From CAYSLC01 sp964431545 (GTDB lineage: Bacteria; Desulfobacterota; Desulfobacteria; Desulfobacterales; JAABSP01), in NCBI GenBank assembly GCA_964431545.1, contig CAYSLC010000103.1, positions 1 through 18,815 on the forward strand: a DNA stretch of 18,815 nucleotides. Reading direction: 5' to 3'. A program made the position numbers and the translations under genes. This document shows positions 6,660 to 14,149 of the stretch, piece after piece. A model generated the notes under the pieces. It saw nothing but the letters and a program-made list of their open reading frames with translations. It made no database searches and was not told the origin of the DNA. How positions within the stretch are numbered: position 1 is the stretch's first letter; each line of letters opens with the position of its first letter.

Positions 6660-8041
6660 CGGCCGTCCTCCTGTTTGAGGATCAGCTCCTTGATCCCGAC
6701 GGTGTGGTGGCCGCTCGATTCATATTCCTGAACAAAAGATACCGTGCGCCGCTGCTCGCCGGCGGGTTCCAGGGTGAGGTCCTTCCTGCGTTTAACATCG
6801 ATCCGGTCGTAGATCCGGTTCAGCCGGTCCTTGTAGGCGATCCAGGCCTCCTTGCCCTTGCCCCGGGATCGAAAGTCGGTGGCGTAGAACTCCCCGTAGG
6901 CTTCGATGTCCTTTTCCGACCAGGCGGAAAGCCACGCATCCACCATGACGGCGATCTCCTCCCGGTCTTCGGAGAGATCGGCGACGGCGGGTTCCTCCCG
7001 GTCCGGACCCCGCAGGACGGAGAGGGCCGCCAGGAGGGGGGGGCCGTCGGTCCCGCCGTCCACGGGGTCGGCCAGCATCTGGTACTCGTCCCCGATGATG
7101 GTGAAGGTATCGTTCTCATGGGAGAGGTAGAGCTTCCGCCTGCCCACGGGAACGGCCCGGTCGCCCGCGGATATCCGCTGGTCGAAAAGGGCCACGAAGA
7201 TATCCCCGTGCCGGTAGACGGACGTCCCTTCCAGGATCACCTCCAGGGGCTCCCGGCCCTTCTCGCCGTCCCGATTGCCCGCGTACCACTTGGGCCACCA
7301 GGAGATGTCCGGGAGGTATCCGGGGTCGTAGTGCCGGAGGTAATCGTGGTAGGTCCCCCCCTGGACGGCCCGGTTCCAATCGGAAAGCAGATCGCTCACC
7401 GCCTCCCGGAGCATCTCCTGGTGTTCCGGGGAGGCGTAGGAGAGTTCCTCCACGATGATGATGGGGGTGCGGTGGAGGGTGATGTAATCGATGGTCCGGG
7501 CGATATCGGCGTTGTCGAGAACGATGCATCCGTTGGAATCCCGGGGCGCGAGGGGCTTGTTGGTCCCGTGGAGCCAGATGGCGTTTCCGGTGAACCCGGC
7601 GATCCGGTCGAGGAGGTTGGGATAGTCGGTGGGAAAGGCTTTGATCCCGTAAATGGGCGACAGTTCGTTGTCGTCGTGCTCGTCGATGAAAAAGTAGATC
7701 CCCTCCGGGGTCTTGCTGTCCCCGGAGAGCCGCTTGGCTCCGGACTTCTTCCCGGTGGAACAATCCGAGGAGAAGATCCGCCGGAACGTACCGTCGTACC
7801 CGTAGAGATGGAGGCGCTGGGGTCTCTTCTCCACCACCACCGCATAGGCGGTCCCCCGGTCGCCGGGATCCATGAGGATCAGGTTTTCCGGGATCCGTTC
7901 GGCGGCCTCGCCATCGAGGGCCCCGGCAACGGCGTCGTGTGCGGGAGCGGCGGCCGGATCCCGGCCGGCCGTCAGAAGTAGAAGGACCATCAGAGGAACC
8001 ATCCGGCCCCCCATCCACCCGGCCCGTCGTATCGTTCTCAA
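6623..8041 (-). CDS. L,D-transpeptidase (YkuD) with C-terminal NTF2-like domain
   Basis: This protein of about 472 residues begins with a signal sequence or membrane anchor (MVPLMVLLLLTAG) and is thus periplasmic. The YkuD domain follows (about 65-195), with catalytic His158 in WLHGTN and Cys172 in SNGCIVL, the motif of enzymes that make 3-3 cross-links or attach proteins to peptidoglycan. A middle region of about 160 residues contains a possible peptidoglycan-binding part (DIFVALFDQR, RRKLYLSHENDTFTIIG). The last 110 residues look like an NTF2/SnoaL-like domain (MVDAWLSAWSEKDIEAYGEFYA, then IYRETWRRM). The start is TTG at 8041: AAAGGAG lies 6 nt upstream and the codon overlaps the previous stop (TTGA), whereas TTG at 8047 touches the Shine-Dalgarno. 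Catalysis is very likely; preferred acceptor is unknown. Confidence 0.88.
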   Translation of the reverse strand: MRTIRRAGWMGGRMVPLMVLLLLTAGRDPAAAPAHDAVAGALDGEAAERIPENLILMDPGDRGTAYAVVVEKRPQRLHLYGYDGTFRRIFSSDCSTGKKSGAKRLSGDSKTPEGIYFFIDEHDDNELSPIYGIKAFPTDYPNLLDRIAGFTGNAIWLHGTNKPLAPRDSNGCIVLDNADIARTIDYITLHRTPIIIVEELSYASPEHQEMLREAVSDLLSDWNRAVQGGTYHDYLRHYDPGYLPDISWWPKWYAGNRDGEKGREPLEVILEGTSVYRHGDIFVALFDQRISAGDRAVPVGRRKLYLSHENDTFTIIGDEYQMLADPVDGGTDGPPLLAALSVLRGPDREEPAVADLSEDREEIAVMVDAWLSAWSEKDIEAYGEFYATDFRSRGKGKEAWIAYKDRLNRIYDRIDVKRRKDLTLEPAGEQRRTVSFVQEYESSGHHTVGIKELILKQEDGRWKIYRETWRRM

Positions 8042-8835
8042 TCGCAACTCCTTTGTCTTGTTTGGAAAAGAATCTCTTGTCCCGGCTCGAGTTCGAGTTC
8101 CCGCCGGGCGTTGCCGCCGTTGATGGAGATCTCCAGATTTCCCCGGCTGCCCAGAATCAGAAGGGGGTGCCCCGGGGGGACGGCCGCATAGCTGTCGGAC
8201 AACCCGTGGAGGGTCCGGCCGGCCACGGCCAGGCGGAGATCCGTCCCGGCCAGAACCGCCGCGTCCACATCGGTCATCAGGTTCCCGAACCGGTCGGCGG
8301 TCAGGATGTGGCCCACCAGTTCCCCGTTTTCCCGGCGGACCGGGGTCGGCGGGTCCAGCCGGTTCACCGCCCCCGCCGCCACCGCCGGACCCAGGTCCGT
8401 GAGCGGAAGCCCCGTCGACAGGTGGGCGGCCACCGGGGCGAAGATGTCCCGGCCGTGAAACGTCCGGCTGATCGTTTTCAGAAAATACCGGGACTCGGTC
8501 ACCCGGATGATCCGTTCCGGCCGGACCCGGTCCATGACCACCGAGAGCAGGCCGTTGTCCGGGACCAGAAACGTATGTCCCCCGGCCGCCGCCGCAAGGA
8601 TCCCCCGATCCGTGCCCACACCGGGATCGACCACAGCGGTGTGGATCGTCCCCGGGGGAAAGAAGGGGTACGCCGCCGCCAGGGTGTATGCCCCCTGGAT
8701 CAGGTTCTGGGGCGCCACCCCGTGGGTGATGTCGACCATCCGGGCCTCGGGATCGATGGAGAGGATCACCCCCTTCATCACCCCCACATATTCGTCCTCG
8801 AGACCGAAATCGGTCAGCAGGGAGATCACCGCCAT
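8038..8835 (-). CDS. S-adenosyl-L-methionine hydroxide adenosyltransferase (DUF62 / SAM hydrolase)
   Basis: This 265-residue protein belongs to the DUF62 family related to fluorinase and chlorinase SalL. Family members of this type use water (hydroxide) to split SAM into adenosine and methionine. The start MAVISLLTDFG is typical, as are VVDPGVGT, FHGRDIFAP and DRFGNLMTD. The Asp-Arg-His triad known for the hydrolases is present as Asp70, Arg77 and His127, and the halide-binding features of fluorinases are not evident, so hydrolase is the better call. The protein is cytoplasmic. Its start is 6 nt after the ruvB stop, with the ribosome binding site in the ruvB end, and its stop overlaps the TTG of the transpeptidase gene. 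Why cells hydrolyse SAM this way is not established, so its place in this operon is unexplained. Confidence 0.92.
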   Translation of the reverse strand: MAVISLLTDFGLEDEYVGVMKGVILSIDPEARMVDITHGVAPQNLIQGAYTLAAAYPFFPPGTIHTAVVDPGVGTDRGILAAAAGGHTFLVPDNGLLSVVMDRVRPERIIRVTESRYFLKTISRTFHGRDIFAPVAAHLSTGLPLTDLGPAVAAGAVNRLDPPTPVRRENGELVGHILTADRFGNLMTDVDAAVLAGTDLRLAVAGRTLHGLSDSYAAVPPGHPLLILGSRGNLEISINGGNARRELELEPGQEILFQTRQRSCD

Positions 8836-8841
8836 GGCAGT

Positions 8842-9876
8842 TCAGGGAGCCTCCGCCGCCTTAAGATGGGCTTCGGCCGATGGACAGGCCCGCCGCCCGG
8901 AAGAGGTCCGGATGATGAACCCGATCTTGAGCAGATACGGCTCCACCACGTCCACCAGGGTGTCGGTCTCCTCCTGGAGGGTGGCGGCGATGGCCTCGAT
9001 GCCCACCGGCCCGCAGCCGTAGTTCTGGATGACGGTTTTCAGGTACCGCCGGTCGAGCCCGGTCAGCCCTTCGCCGTCCACCCCCTCCAGGGAGAGGGCC
9101 TCCTCCACCATCTTTTTCGTGACCTTCCCGTCGGAGCGCACCTGGGCATAGTCCCGGACCCTTTTGAGGAGACGGTTCACGATTCTGGGGGTCCCCCGGG
9201 AGCGACGGGCCAGCTCCATACCGGCCGTGTCGTCGATGGAGACGTCCAGCAGGGCGGCGGATCGTCGGGTGATCCGAACCAGATCCGCCTCACTGTAAAA
9301 GTCGAGACTTCGAAAGATCCCGAACCGATCCCGGAGCGGCGCCGACAGGAGCCCCACACGGGTGGTGGCGCCCACCAGGACGAACCGCTTGAGGCGGAAC
9401 CGGTGGCTCCGGGCATGGACCCCCTTGTCGAAGACGAAATCGACGGCGAAGTCCTCCATGGCCGGATAGAGGAACTCCTCCACCGTCTTGGGGGTCCGGT
9501 GGATCTCGTCCACCAGGAGGACGTCCCCCTCCTCCAGATGGGTCAGGATGCCGATGAGATCGCCCCCCTTCTCCAGGGCCGGACCGGAGGTGACGGTGAG
9601 CCGCCCCCCCATCTCCGCCGCGATGATGTGGGCCAGCGTGGTCTTGCCCAGCCCCGGCGGGCCGTGGAGCAGGACGTGCTCCAGGGGCTCCCCCCGCGCC
9701 CGGGCCGCCTGGATGGCGATGGAGAGGGCCTCCACCACCTCGGGCTGCCCCACGTAGTCGGAAAGCCGCCGGGGGCGAAGGGAGAGCATCTCCGGCTCCC
9801 CGTCCATGGGGAGAGCCTCGCCCGAAACGATCTCCGGCTCGTCATCCGAAGCGTATTGGATCACCCGTTCCGTCAT
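8842..9876 (-). CDS. ruvB: Holliday junction branch-migration ATPase RuvB
   Basis: RuvB is the hexameric AAA+ motor that, with RuvA, drives branch migration of Holliday junctions during recombinational repair. The 344 residues match the family length. The start LRPRRLSDYVGQPEVVEAL is canonical; the Walker A is GPPGLGKT (72-79), Walker B is LVDEIH (121-126) followed by EEFLYPAMEDF, and sensor 1 lies in GATTRVGLLSAPLRDRFG. The C-terminal winged-helix domain reads YGCGPVGIEAIAATLQEE, then VEPYLLKIGFI. The N-terminal extension of about 30 acidic residues is variable in the family. Its ATG overlaps the ruvA stop (ATGA), so translation is coupled. It follows ruvC and ruvA in the usual order. Confidence 0.97.
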   Translation of the reverse strand: MTERVIQYASDDEPEIVSGEALPMDGEPEMLSLRPRRLSDYVGQPEVVEALSIAIQAARARGEPLEHVLLHGPPGLGKTTLAHIIAAEMGGRLTVTSGPALEKGGDLIGILTHLEEGDVLLVDEIHRTPKTVEEFLYPAMEDFAVDFVFDKGVHARSHRFRLKRFVLVGATTRVGLLSAPLRDRFGIFRSLDFYSEADLVRITRRSAALLDVSIDDTAGMELARRSRGTPRIVNRLLKRVRDYAQVRSDGKVTKKMVEEALSLEGVDGEGLTGLDRRYLKTVIQNYGCGPVGIEAIAATLQEETDTLVDVVEPYLLKIGFIIRTSSGRRACPSAEAHLKAAEAP

Positions 9877-10487
9877 TGGACACTACCGCTCCGAAAGACC
9901 TCCTCGATGAGTTCTTCGGGGGTGGAGATCCCCTGGTTCCGGTCCATGGCTTCGGCGATCATCCGCTTGGCCTCGGGGACCCGATGGCCGAGCTGTTCCA
10001 CCAGCACCTGGAGCACCTGGGCCGAGACATCGGGAAGAAAGGCCTCCCCTTCGGCATCCATGGAAACGGCGATGAACCGTTCCATCTTGCCGGCGAGGGC
10101 CGCGATGATCTTCTGGGCCGTCCGCTCCCCGATCCCCTTCAGCCGCCGCAACGGGCCGGCTTCCCGGGCTTCGATGGCCCGGGCCACCTCCCGCACGGGC
10201 AGGGTCAGGGCCCGGACCGCCTTGAGGGGGCCGATGTCCTCCACGGAGAGGAACTGCTGGAAGAACTCCTTTTCGGCCTCGTTGGTGAAGCCGATGAGCA
10301 CCGGCTTGGGCTGGCGCTCGGTCTGGTGATGGTAGATATAGAGGGAGACGGGATCCCCCAGGGCCTTGGCCTCGAGGGCGGCCATCACGATGGGGGCGAC
10401 CAGCACTTCGTAGCCGATCTGGTGGATCAGCACCAGGATGCGATCCTCCTCCTTCTTCAACAGCGTGCCTTCCAGGTAACCGATCAT
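9873..10487 (-). CDS. ruvA: Holliday junction-binding protein RuvA
   Basis: RuvA binds the four-way junction as a tetramer and loads RuvB. The 204 residues show the standard three domains: an OB-fold beginning MIGYLEGTLLKKEEDRILV and containing YIYHHQTERQPKPVLIGF, helix-hairpin-helix motifs in the middle (FFQQFLSVEDIGPLKAVRAL and LKGIGERTAQKIIAAL), and a short C-terminal RuvB-binding domain (VLQVLVEQLGHRVPEAKRMI). The ATG at 10487 is the family start, though the Shine-Dalgarno is weak (GACGGAC), which suggests dependence on upstream translation of ruvC 38 nt away. The stop overlaps the ruvB start. Confidence 0.96.
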   Translation of the reverse strand: MIGYLEGTLLKKEEDRILVLIHQIGYEVLVAPIVMAALEAKALGDPVSLYIYHHQTERQPKPVLIGFTNEAEKEFFQQFLSVEDIGPLKAVRALTLPVREVARAIEAREAGPLRRLKGIGERTAQKIIAALAGKMERFIAVSMDAEGEAFLPDVSAQVLQVLVEQLGHRVPEAKRMIAEAMDRNQGISTPEELIEEVFRSGSVQ

Positions 10488-10525
10488 GTCCGTCGTATGG
10501 GTCTTATGGCGTGGCTTTTTTCGAT

Positions 10526-11014
10526 TCAGGTCGGACGATGCGCGTACCGGAACAGCCCGATGAGGGCCAGGGCCAGGGCATCGGAAGCGTGGGACGGTCG
10601 AATGGGATTGGATAACGCCAAGTGGTGTCGGACGGCTCTTTCCAGTTGGTTCTTGGAGGCATTGCCGTTTCCGGTGAGCACCTTCTTGGCCTCCCGGACC
10701 GGCACCTGGGTCACCGGCACCCCCGATCGGCAGCCGGCCAGCAGGATCACCCCGGTCACTTCGCCCAGCAGGATACCCGATTTGGGGTATTTTTCAAGGG
10801 AAAAGAGATCCTCCACCACCATGAGATCGGGCCGTTCCTCGGTCAAAAACGCCATGAGCCGGGAGAAGATCCGTTCCAGCCGTTCCGGCAGGGGGGCCGC
10901 CTTGTCGGTCTCGATCCCTCCGTAGCCGAATCCGCCGACCTTGATCCGGGTCCCCCGGACGACCCCCACTCCGGTGGCGGCGAGGCCGGGGTCGATGCCG
11001 ACCACCTTGACCAT
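10526..11014 (-). CDS. ruvC: Crossover junction endodeoxyribonuclease RuvC
   Basis: RuvC is the dimeric nuclease that resolves Holliday junctions. The 162-residue protein has the RNase H-like fold and all the acidic catalytic residues: Asp8 in VGIDPG, Glu68 in VVEDLF, and His142 and Asp145 in SHASDALALAL. The ATG at 11014 is the conserved family start (MVKVVGIDPG) with GAGGG 7 nt upstream; the frame stays open further upstream but that part carries no homology and would overlap cpoB. It lies 52 nt after cpoB. A strong hairpin (11041-11078) fills most of this gap and may set the relative levels of the tol and ruv parts of the transcript. Confidence 0.96.
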   Translation of the reverse strand: MVKVVGIDPGLAATGVGVVRGTRIKVGGFGYGGIETDKAAPLPERLERIFSRLMAFLTEERPDLMVVEDLFSLEKYPKSGILLGEVTGVILLAGCRSGVPVTQVPVREAKKVLTGNGNASKNQLERAVRHHLALSNPIRPSHASDALALALIGLFRYAHRPT

Positions 11015-11040
11015 GGCGGAACCCTCGGCAGGGTCGATTC

Positions 11041-11078
11041 GGCCGACGATCACCCCCCTCCGGGGGTCACAGTCGGCC
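11041..11078 (-). other. Intercistronic hairpin spanning the cpoB stop codon
   Basis: A nested inverted repeat has outer arms GGCCGAC and GTCGGCC (7 bp) and inner arms ACCCCC and GGGGGT (6 bp) around a 4-nt loop. Its 5' arm includes the last cpoB codons. No T-run follows on the minus strand, so it is not a classical intrinsic terminator. It could act as a partial terminator, an RNA-processing stop or a barrier protecting the upstream tol-pal mRNA. Confidence 0.5.
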
Positions 11079-12050
11079 CATCTTGTCCCGGGCGATCTTC
11101 GCCTCGTTGGAGTCGGGGTACTTGCGCACCAGCTCCTGGAGGATGAGCCGGGCGTTCTTCCGGTCCCCGAGGTTGAAGAAGGCGAAGCCCTGTTTGAGGA
11201 GCGCCGCCCGGACCTTGTTGCCGGTGGGATACCGTTCGATGACGGACTGGTACTGGAGGATGGCGTCCTCATACCGCTTCTGCCGGTAGTGGACCTCGCC
11301 GATCCAGAACTGTGCGTTGTCGGCGTTGGGGGAACGGGGATACCGGTCGATGAGGATCTCGAATCCCTCCCTGGCGGTCTCCAGGTCCCCCTGGTCGAAG
11401 GCCTGTTTGGCCATGCCGTAGATCGCGTCCGGGGGCACCGCGTCGTCGACCATGCCGGACAGCCCCGTCCCCGCCGAGATCGGCGGTGGGGGCGGATCCG
11501 GCCCTTCCTCCGGCCCGCCCGAGGTGGGATAGGGCTGGATGGGCACCGGCGGTCGGGAAGACCCGGTCCTGGGCGGCGGCTCCTCGCCGGGCGGGGGCGC
11601 GGACCGGCCGGGGATCCCGGTGGAGGCCGACGGCGGCCGATCGAAACTGAGGTACCGTTCCAGGCGGTTGATCCGGCCGGAGACGTCCCGCTCCAGGGCG
11701 GACATGCGCTGTTCCACTTTGCCGAGGGTGTGCTGGCTCTCCTCGATCTTGCCGTTCAACCGCTGGATCTGCTCGCGGAACCGTTCCAGCGTCGCCTGGA
11801 GGCCCGCGGACTGGTCCCGCAGACTCAGCTCCCGCTCGTCCCGGATCCGGCTGACGCTGTCGAGTTCCTTCTGGAGCTTCTCGCTCTCCTGCCGGAGGGC
11901 GTCGTTGCGCTGCTGGAGCTGGCTCGTGTTGCGTTCCAGCGCCCACAGGCGCTCGTTCAATGCCATGACGTCACTGCGGGAGGCGCACCCGAAAAGGAGG
12001 GATCCTCCGAGGATAACCGCCATCCCGACGATCTCTTTTTTTCCCGCCAT
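11067..12050 (-). CDS. cpoB: Cell division coordinator CpoB (YbgF), lipoprotein-type
   Basis: CpoB/YbgF is the periplasmic Tol-associated protein that links outer-membrane constriction to septal peptidoglycan synthesis. This 327-residue copy has a lipoprotein signal with lipobox LLFGC (Cys22), unlike the soluble enterobacterial protein. A coiled coil follows (about 28-125, rich in Leu/Gln/Glu/Arg), then a Pro-rich linker (about 135-205), and a C-terminal domain of three TPR repeats (AIYGMAKQAFDQGDLETAREGF, NAQFWIGEVHYRQKRYEDAI and ALLKQGFAFFNLGDRKNARL). This order matches the family. The start at 12050 gives a proper signal peptide, although the GAGG element is about 12 nt away and weak. It lies downstream of pal, separated by a strong hairpin. 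Confidence 0.93.
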   Translation of the reverse strand: MAGKKEIVGMAVILGGSLLFGCASRSDVMALNERLWALERNTSQLQQRNDALRQESEKLQKELDSVSRIRDERELSLRDQSAGLQATLERFREQIQRLNGKIEESQHTLGKVEQRMSALERDVSGRINRLERYLSFDRPPSASTGIPGRSAPPPGEEPPPRTGSSRPPVPIQPYPTSGGPEEGPDPPPPPISAGTGLSGMVDDAVPPDAIYGMAKQAFDQGDLETAREGFEILIDRYPRSPNADNAQFWIGEVHYRQKRYEDAILQYQSVIERYPTGNKVRAALLKQGFAFFNLGDRKNARLILQELVRKYPDSNEAKIARDKMGRL

Positions 12051-12085
12051 CTGTCGATCGTTTCCTCTTTGAGGGCCGGAACCCG

Positions 12086-12117
12086 GCCGCCCGACCGGGG
12101 TTATCCGGTCGGGCGGC
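12086..12117 (-). other. Perfect 13-bp hairpin between pal and cpoB
   Basis: The arms GCCGCCCGACCGG and CCGGTCGGGCGGC pair perfectly around a 6-nt loop (ATAACC on the minus strand). This is the strongest inverted repeat in the window and starts 31 nt after the pal stop. No T-tract follows on the minus strand, so termination would be partial at best. It probably stabilises the 3' end of the upstream tol-pal message or dampens transcription into cpoB and ruvCAB. Confidence 0.6.
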
Positions 12118-12147
12118 GGATGCCGACGATTGAACCACCCGACTGCA

Positions 12148-12750
12148 TTACTCGACCACGAAGTTGGCCCTTCGGTTCTTGGCCCAGGCGAACTCGTTGT
12201 GTCCCGGGGCCACGGGACGCTCCTCCCCGTAGCTGATGGTGGTCATCCGCCCCGGGGAGATCCCCAGATTGACCATGAACGACTTGACGCTCTGGGCCCG
12301 TCGGTCCCCGAGGGCCAGGTTGTACTCGCTGGTGCCCCGCTCGTCGCAGTGGCCTTCGATGATCACCGTGGCCGAAGGGTATCGGCGCATCCATTCCGCC
12401 TTCTCCCTCAGGATCTCCTGGGCCGCCGGGGAGAGGGCGGAACTGTCGAAGGCGAAGTAGACGTTCTCCTCCATGATGCCGCTCCGGGAGGCCATCATCT
12501 CCCTGCGGGAGGCCTCCGACCGAAGCTGTTCCTGGCGGAGACGCTCCTCCCGCTCCCTTCGCATCCGTTCCTCCTCCATGGCGCGATCCCGCTCGGAGCC
12601 CGCGCCCATGGAATCATCGGCCATCCCCGGCGCCTCCGCGTAGGGGACCGCCGGCTCCGTCTTGATGGCCTTCTTGCCGCAGGACGCCGTCACCAGCAGC
12701 CCCAGAATGAGGGCCGCAGCCATCCATATCCGAAAAACCCGTCCGTCCAT
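12148..12750 (-). CDS. pal: Peptidoglycan-associated lipoprotein Pal
   Basis: Pal is the outer-membrane lipoprotein that binds peptidoglycan and TolB. The 200-residue precursor has a lipobox VTASC (Cys24). After a short spacer comes an unusually charged Glu/Arg-rich stretch (about 54-86, e.g. MEEERMRREREERLRQEQ), probably a coiled coil. The OmpA-like domain (about 95-200) contains VYFAFDSSALSP, the peptidoglycan-binding IIEGHCDERGTSEYNLALG with the key Asp and Arg, and DRRAQSVKSFMVNLG. The ATG at 12750 is preceded by AAAGGAGG at 4 nt. It follows tolB by 34 nt, in the standard order. Confidence 0.96.
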   Translation of the reverse strand: MDGRVFRIWMAAALILGLLVTASCGKKAIKTEPAVPYAEAPGMADDSMGAGSERDRAMEEERMRREREERLRQEQLRSEASRREMMASRSGIMEENVYFAFDSSALSPAAQEILREKAEWMRRYPSATVIIEGHCDERGTSEYNLALGDRRAQSVKSFMVNLGISPGRMTTISYGEERPVAPGHNEFAWAKNRRANFVVE

Positions 12751-12784
12751 CTTTCCTCCTTTCCATTTCCCCGATCTGTTTTTC

Positions 12785-14116
12785 CTAGTTGTTGGTAATC
12801 CGAGGGGACCACTTCGGATTGGTCTGCTCCCCCGGCAGGGTCAGCAGCCGTCGCTGATCGGTGCCGTATGCGGTCATCACATAGATCCGAAAGGCGCCTT
12901 CCCGGTTCGACGAAAAAACGATCATGCTCCCGTCGGGGGACCATGATGGGGCTTCATTCTGCCGGGCCCCGCGGGTCAACTGAATGGGGCTCCGTCCCTG
13001 GGTATCGATCACCTGGATATTGATCTCCGATCCCGCAAAGGAGCTGTAGGCGATCTGATCTCCCTTGGGGGACCATGAGGGCTGGGTGTTGTACCGCCCC
13101 TGGAAGGTGAGTCGCCGAACGCTTCCGCTCCCCGTATCCTTGACATAGATCTGGGGACTTCCGGCCCGGTCGGAGACGAAGGCGAACCGGGTCCCGTCCG
13201 GGGACCAGGATGGAGAGGTGTCGATCCCGATGTTCTCCGTGAGCTGCCGGATGATCCGGCCTTCCCGGCTCACCAGAAAGATATTCTGATCCCCCGTATG
13301 GGAGAGGGTGACCGCCAGCATCCCCTTTCCCGGCACCCAGTCGGGGGTGGTGTTGAGCCCCTTCTGGGAGATGATCGTCCCCTGCCCTCCCCCCATGCCG
13401 CGGATGTGGATCTCGGGGACCCCCCGGGCGTAGGAGGTGTAGGCCAGCCATTCCCCCTCCGAGGACCAGGCCGGCGTCAGGGAGATGCTCTTGTGGCGGG
13501 TGACCTGCTTCGGGTTCTCGCCGTCGAAATCACAGATGTAGATCTCCTTGTTTCCGGTCCCCGTGGAGACGAAGGCGATCTTGCTGTCGAAAAACCCCCA
13601 TTCCCCGGTCAGGTAGTGGATGATCTCGTTGCAAAACCGCCGGATCATCCGCTGCTGATCCTTGATCCACCCCTTGTACCGTTTGCCCACCAGCATCTCG
13701 CCCTTCACCGTATCGAAGAGGCGCAGCTCCATCTCGATGATCTGATCGGTCACCCGGATCCCGCCGGTCACCAAAAGTTCCGCCCCCAGGCGGGTCCAGT
13801 CGGTGAAGACGAGATCCCGTTGCGTGATGCCCGAACGCCGGGGGTCCCAGGTATATTGTCGGGGGTCGATGATCTGAAAATACCCCGTGAAGCCGAGGTT
13901 CTCGGCGAGGATCTCGGCCCCCCTTTCCGAGAGCCGCCGGTGGCCCGGCGGCACCGTCTTGAAAGCGGGAACCGCGATGGGGATCTTTCTCAAAAAAGGA
14001 TTGCTGATGTCCACATAGTCGTACCCCCGCTGGCCGGATGCCGGCGGCACGGCCGCGAGGAGGGAAAGGGCGACGGCCAGGATGGTGGTGGTCAGGGCGC
14101 GTGGCATGATCCTCAC
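12785..14116 (-). CDS. tolB: Tol-Pal system periplasmic protein TolB
   Basis: TolB is the periplasmic beta-propeller that cycles between Pal and TolA. The 443-residue precursor has a signal peptide (ALTTTILAVALSLLAAVPPASGQ), an N-terminal alpha/beta domain (IPIAVPAFK to about residue 170) and a six-bladed propeller with repeated blades such as SPSWSPDGTRFAFVSDR, QPSWSPKGDQIAYSSF and APSWSPDGSMIVFSSNREG. Length and order are normal. The start is given as GTG at 14116 (AAGGA 6 nt upstream); an ATG three codons later is an alternative and leaves the signal peptide intact. It begins 33 nt after tolA. Confidence 0.96.
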   Translation of the reverse strand: MRIMPRALTTTILAVALSLLAAVPPASGQRGYDYVDISNPFLRKIPIAVPAFKTVPPGHRRLSERGAEILAENLGFTGYFQIIDPRQYTWDPRRSGITQRDLVFTDWTRLGAELLVTGGIRVTDQIIEMELRLFDTVKGEMLVGKRYKGWIKDQQRMIRRFCNEIIHYLTGEWGFFDSKIAFVSTGTGNKEIYICDFDGENPKQVTRHKSISLTPAWSSEGEWLAYTSYARGVPEIHIRGMGGGQGTIISQKGLNTTPDWVPGKGMLAVTLSHTGDQNIFLVSREGRIIRQLTENIGIDTSPSWSPDGTRFAFVSDRAGSPQIYVKDTGSGSVRRLTFQGRYNTQPSWSPKGDQIAYSSFAGSEINIQVIDTQGRSPIQLTRGARQNEAPSWSPDGSMIVFSSNREGAFRIYVMTAYGTDQRRLLTLPGEQTNPKWSPRITNN

Positions 14117-14149
14117 TCAATATCCTTGCATGAATTCATCGTTTCTCCG

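Noticed and set aside
7939..10329. Very long open frame (about 796 codons) on the plus strand opposite ruvB, ruvA and the SAM hydrolase
   Set aside because: Antisense to well-recognised genes; composition is Gly/Pro/Arg/His-rich without any motif, as expected for the opposite strand of GC-rich coding DNA.
12086..12117. Calling the pal-cpoB hairpin a full intrinsic terminator
   Set aside because: No T-run on either side in the direction of transcription, and same-strand operon genes continue.
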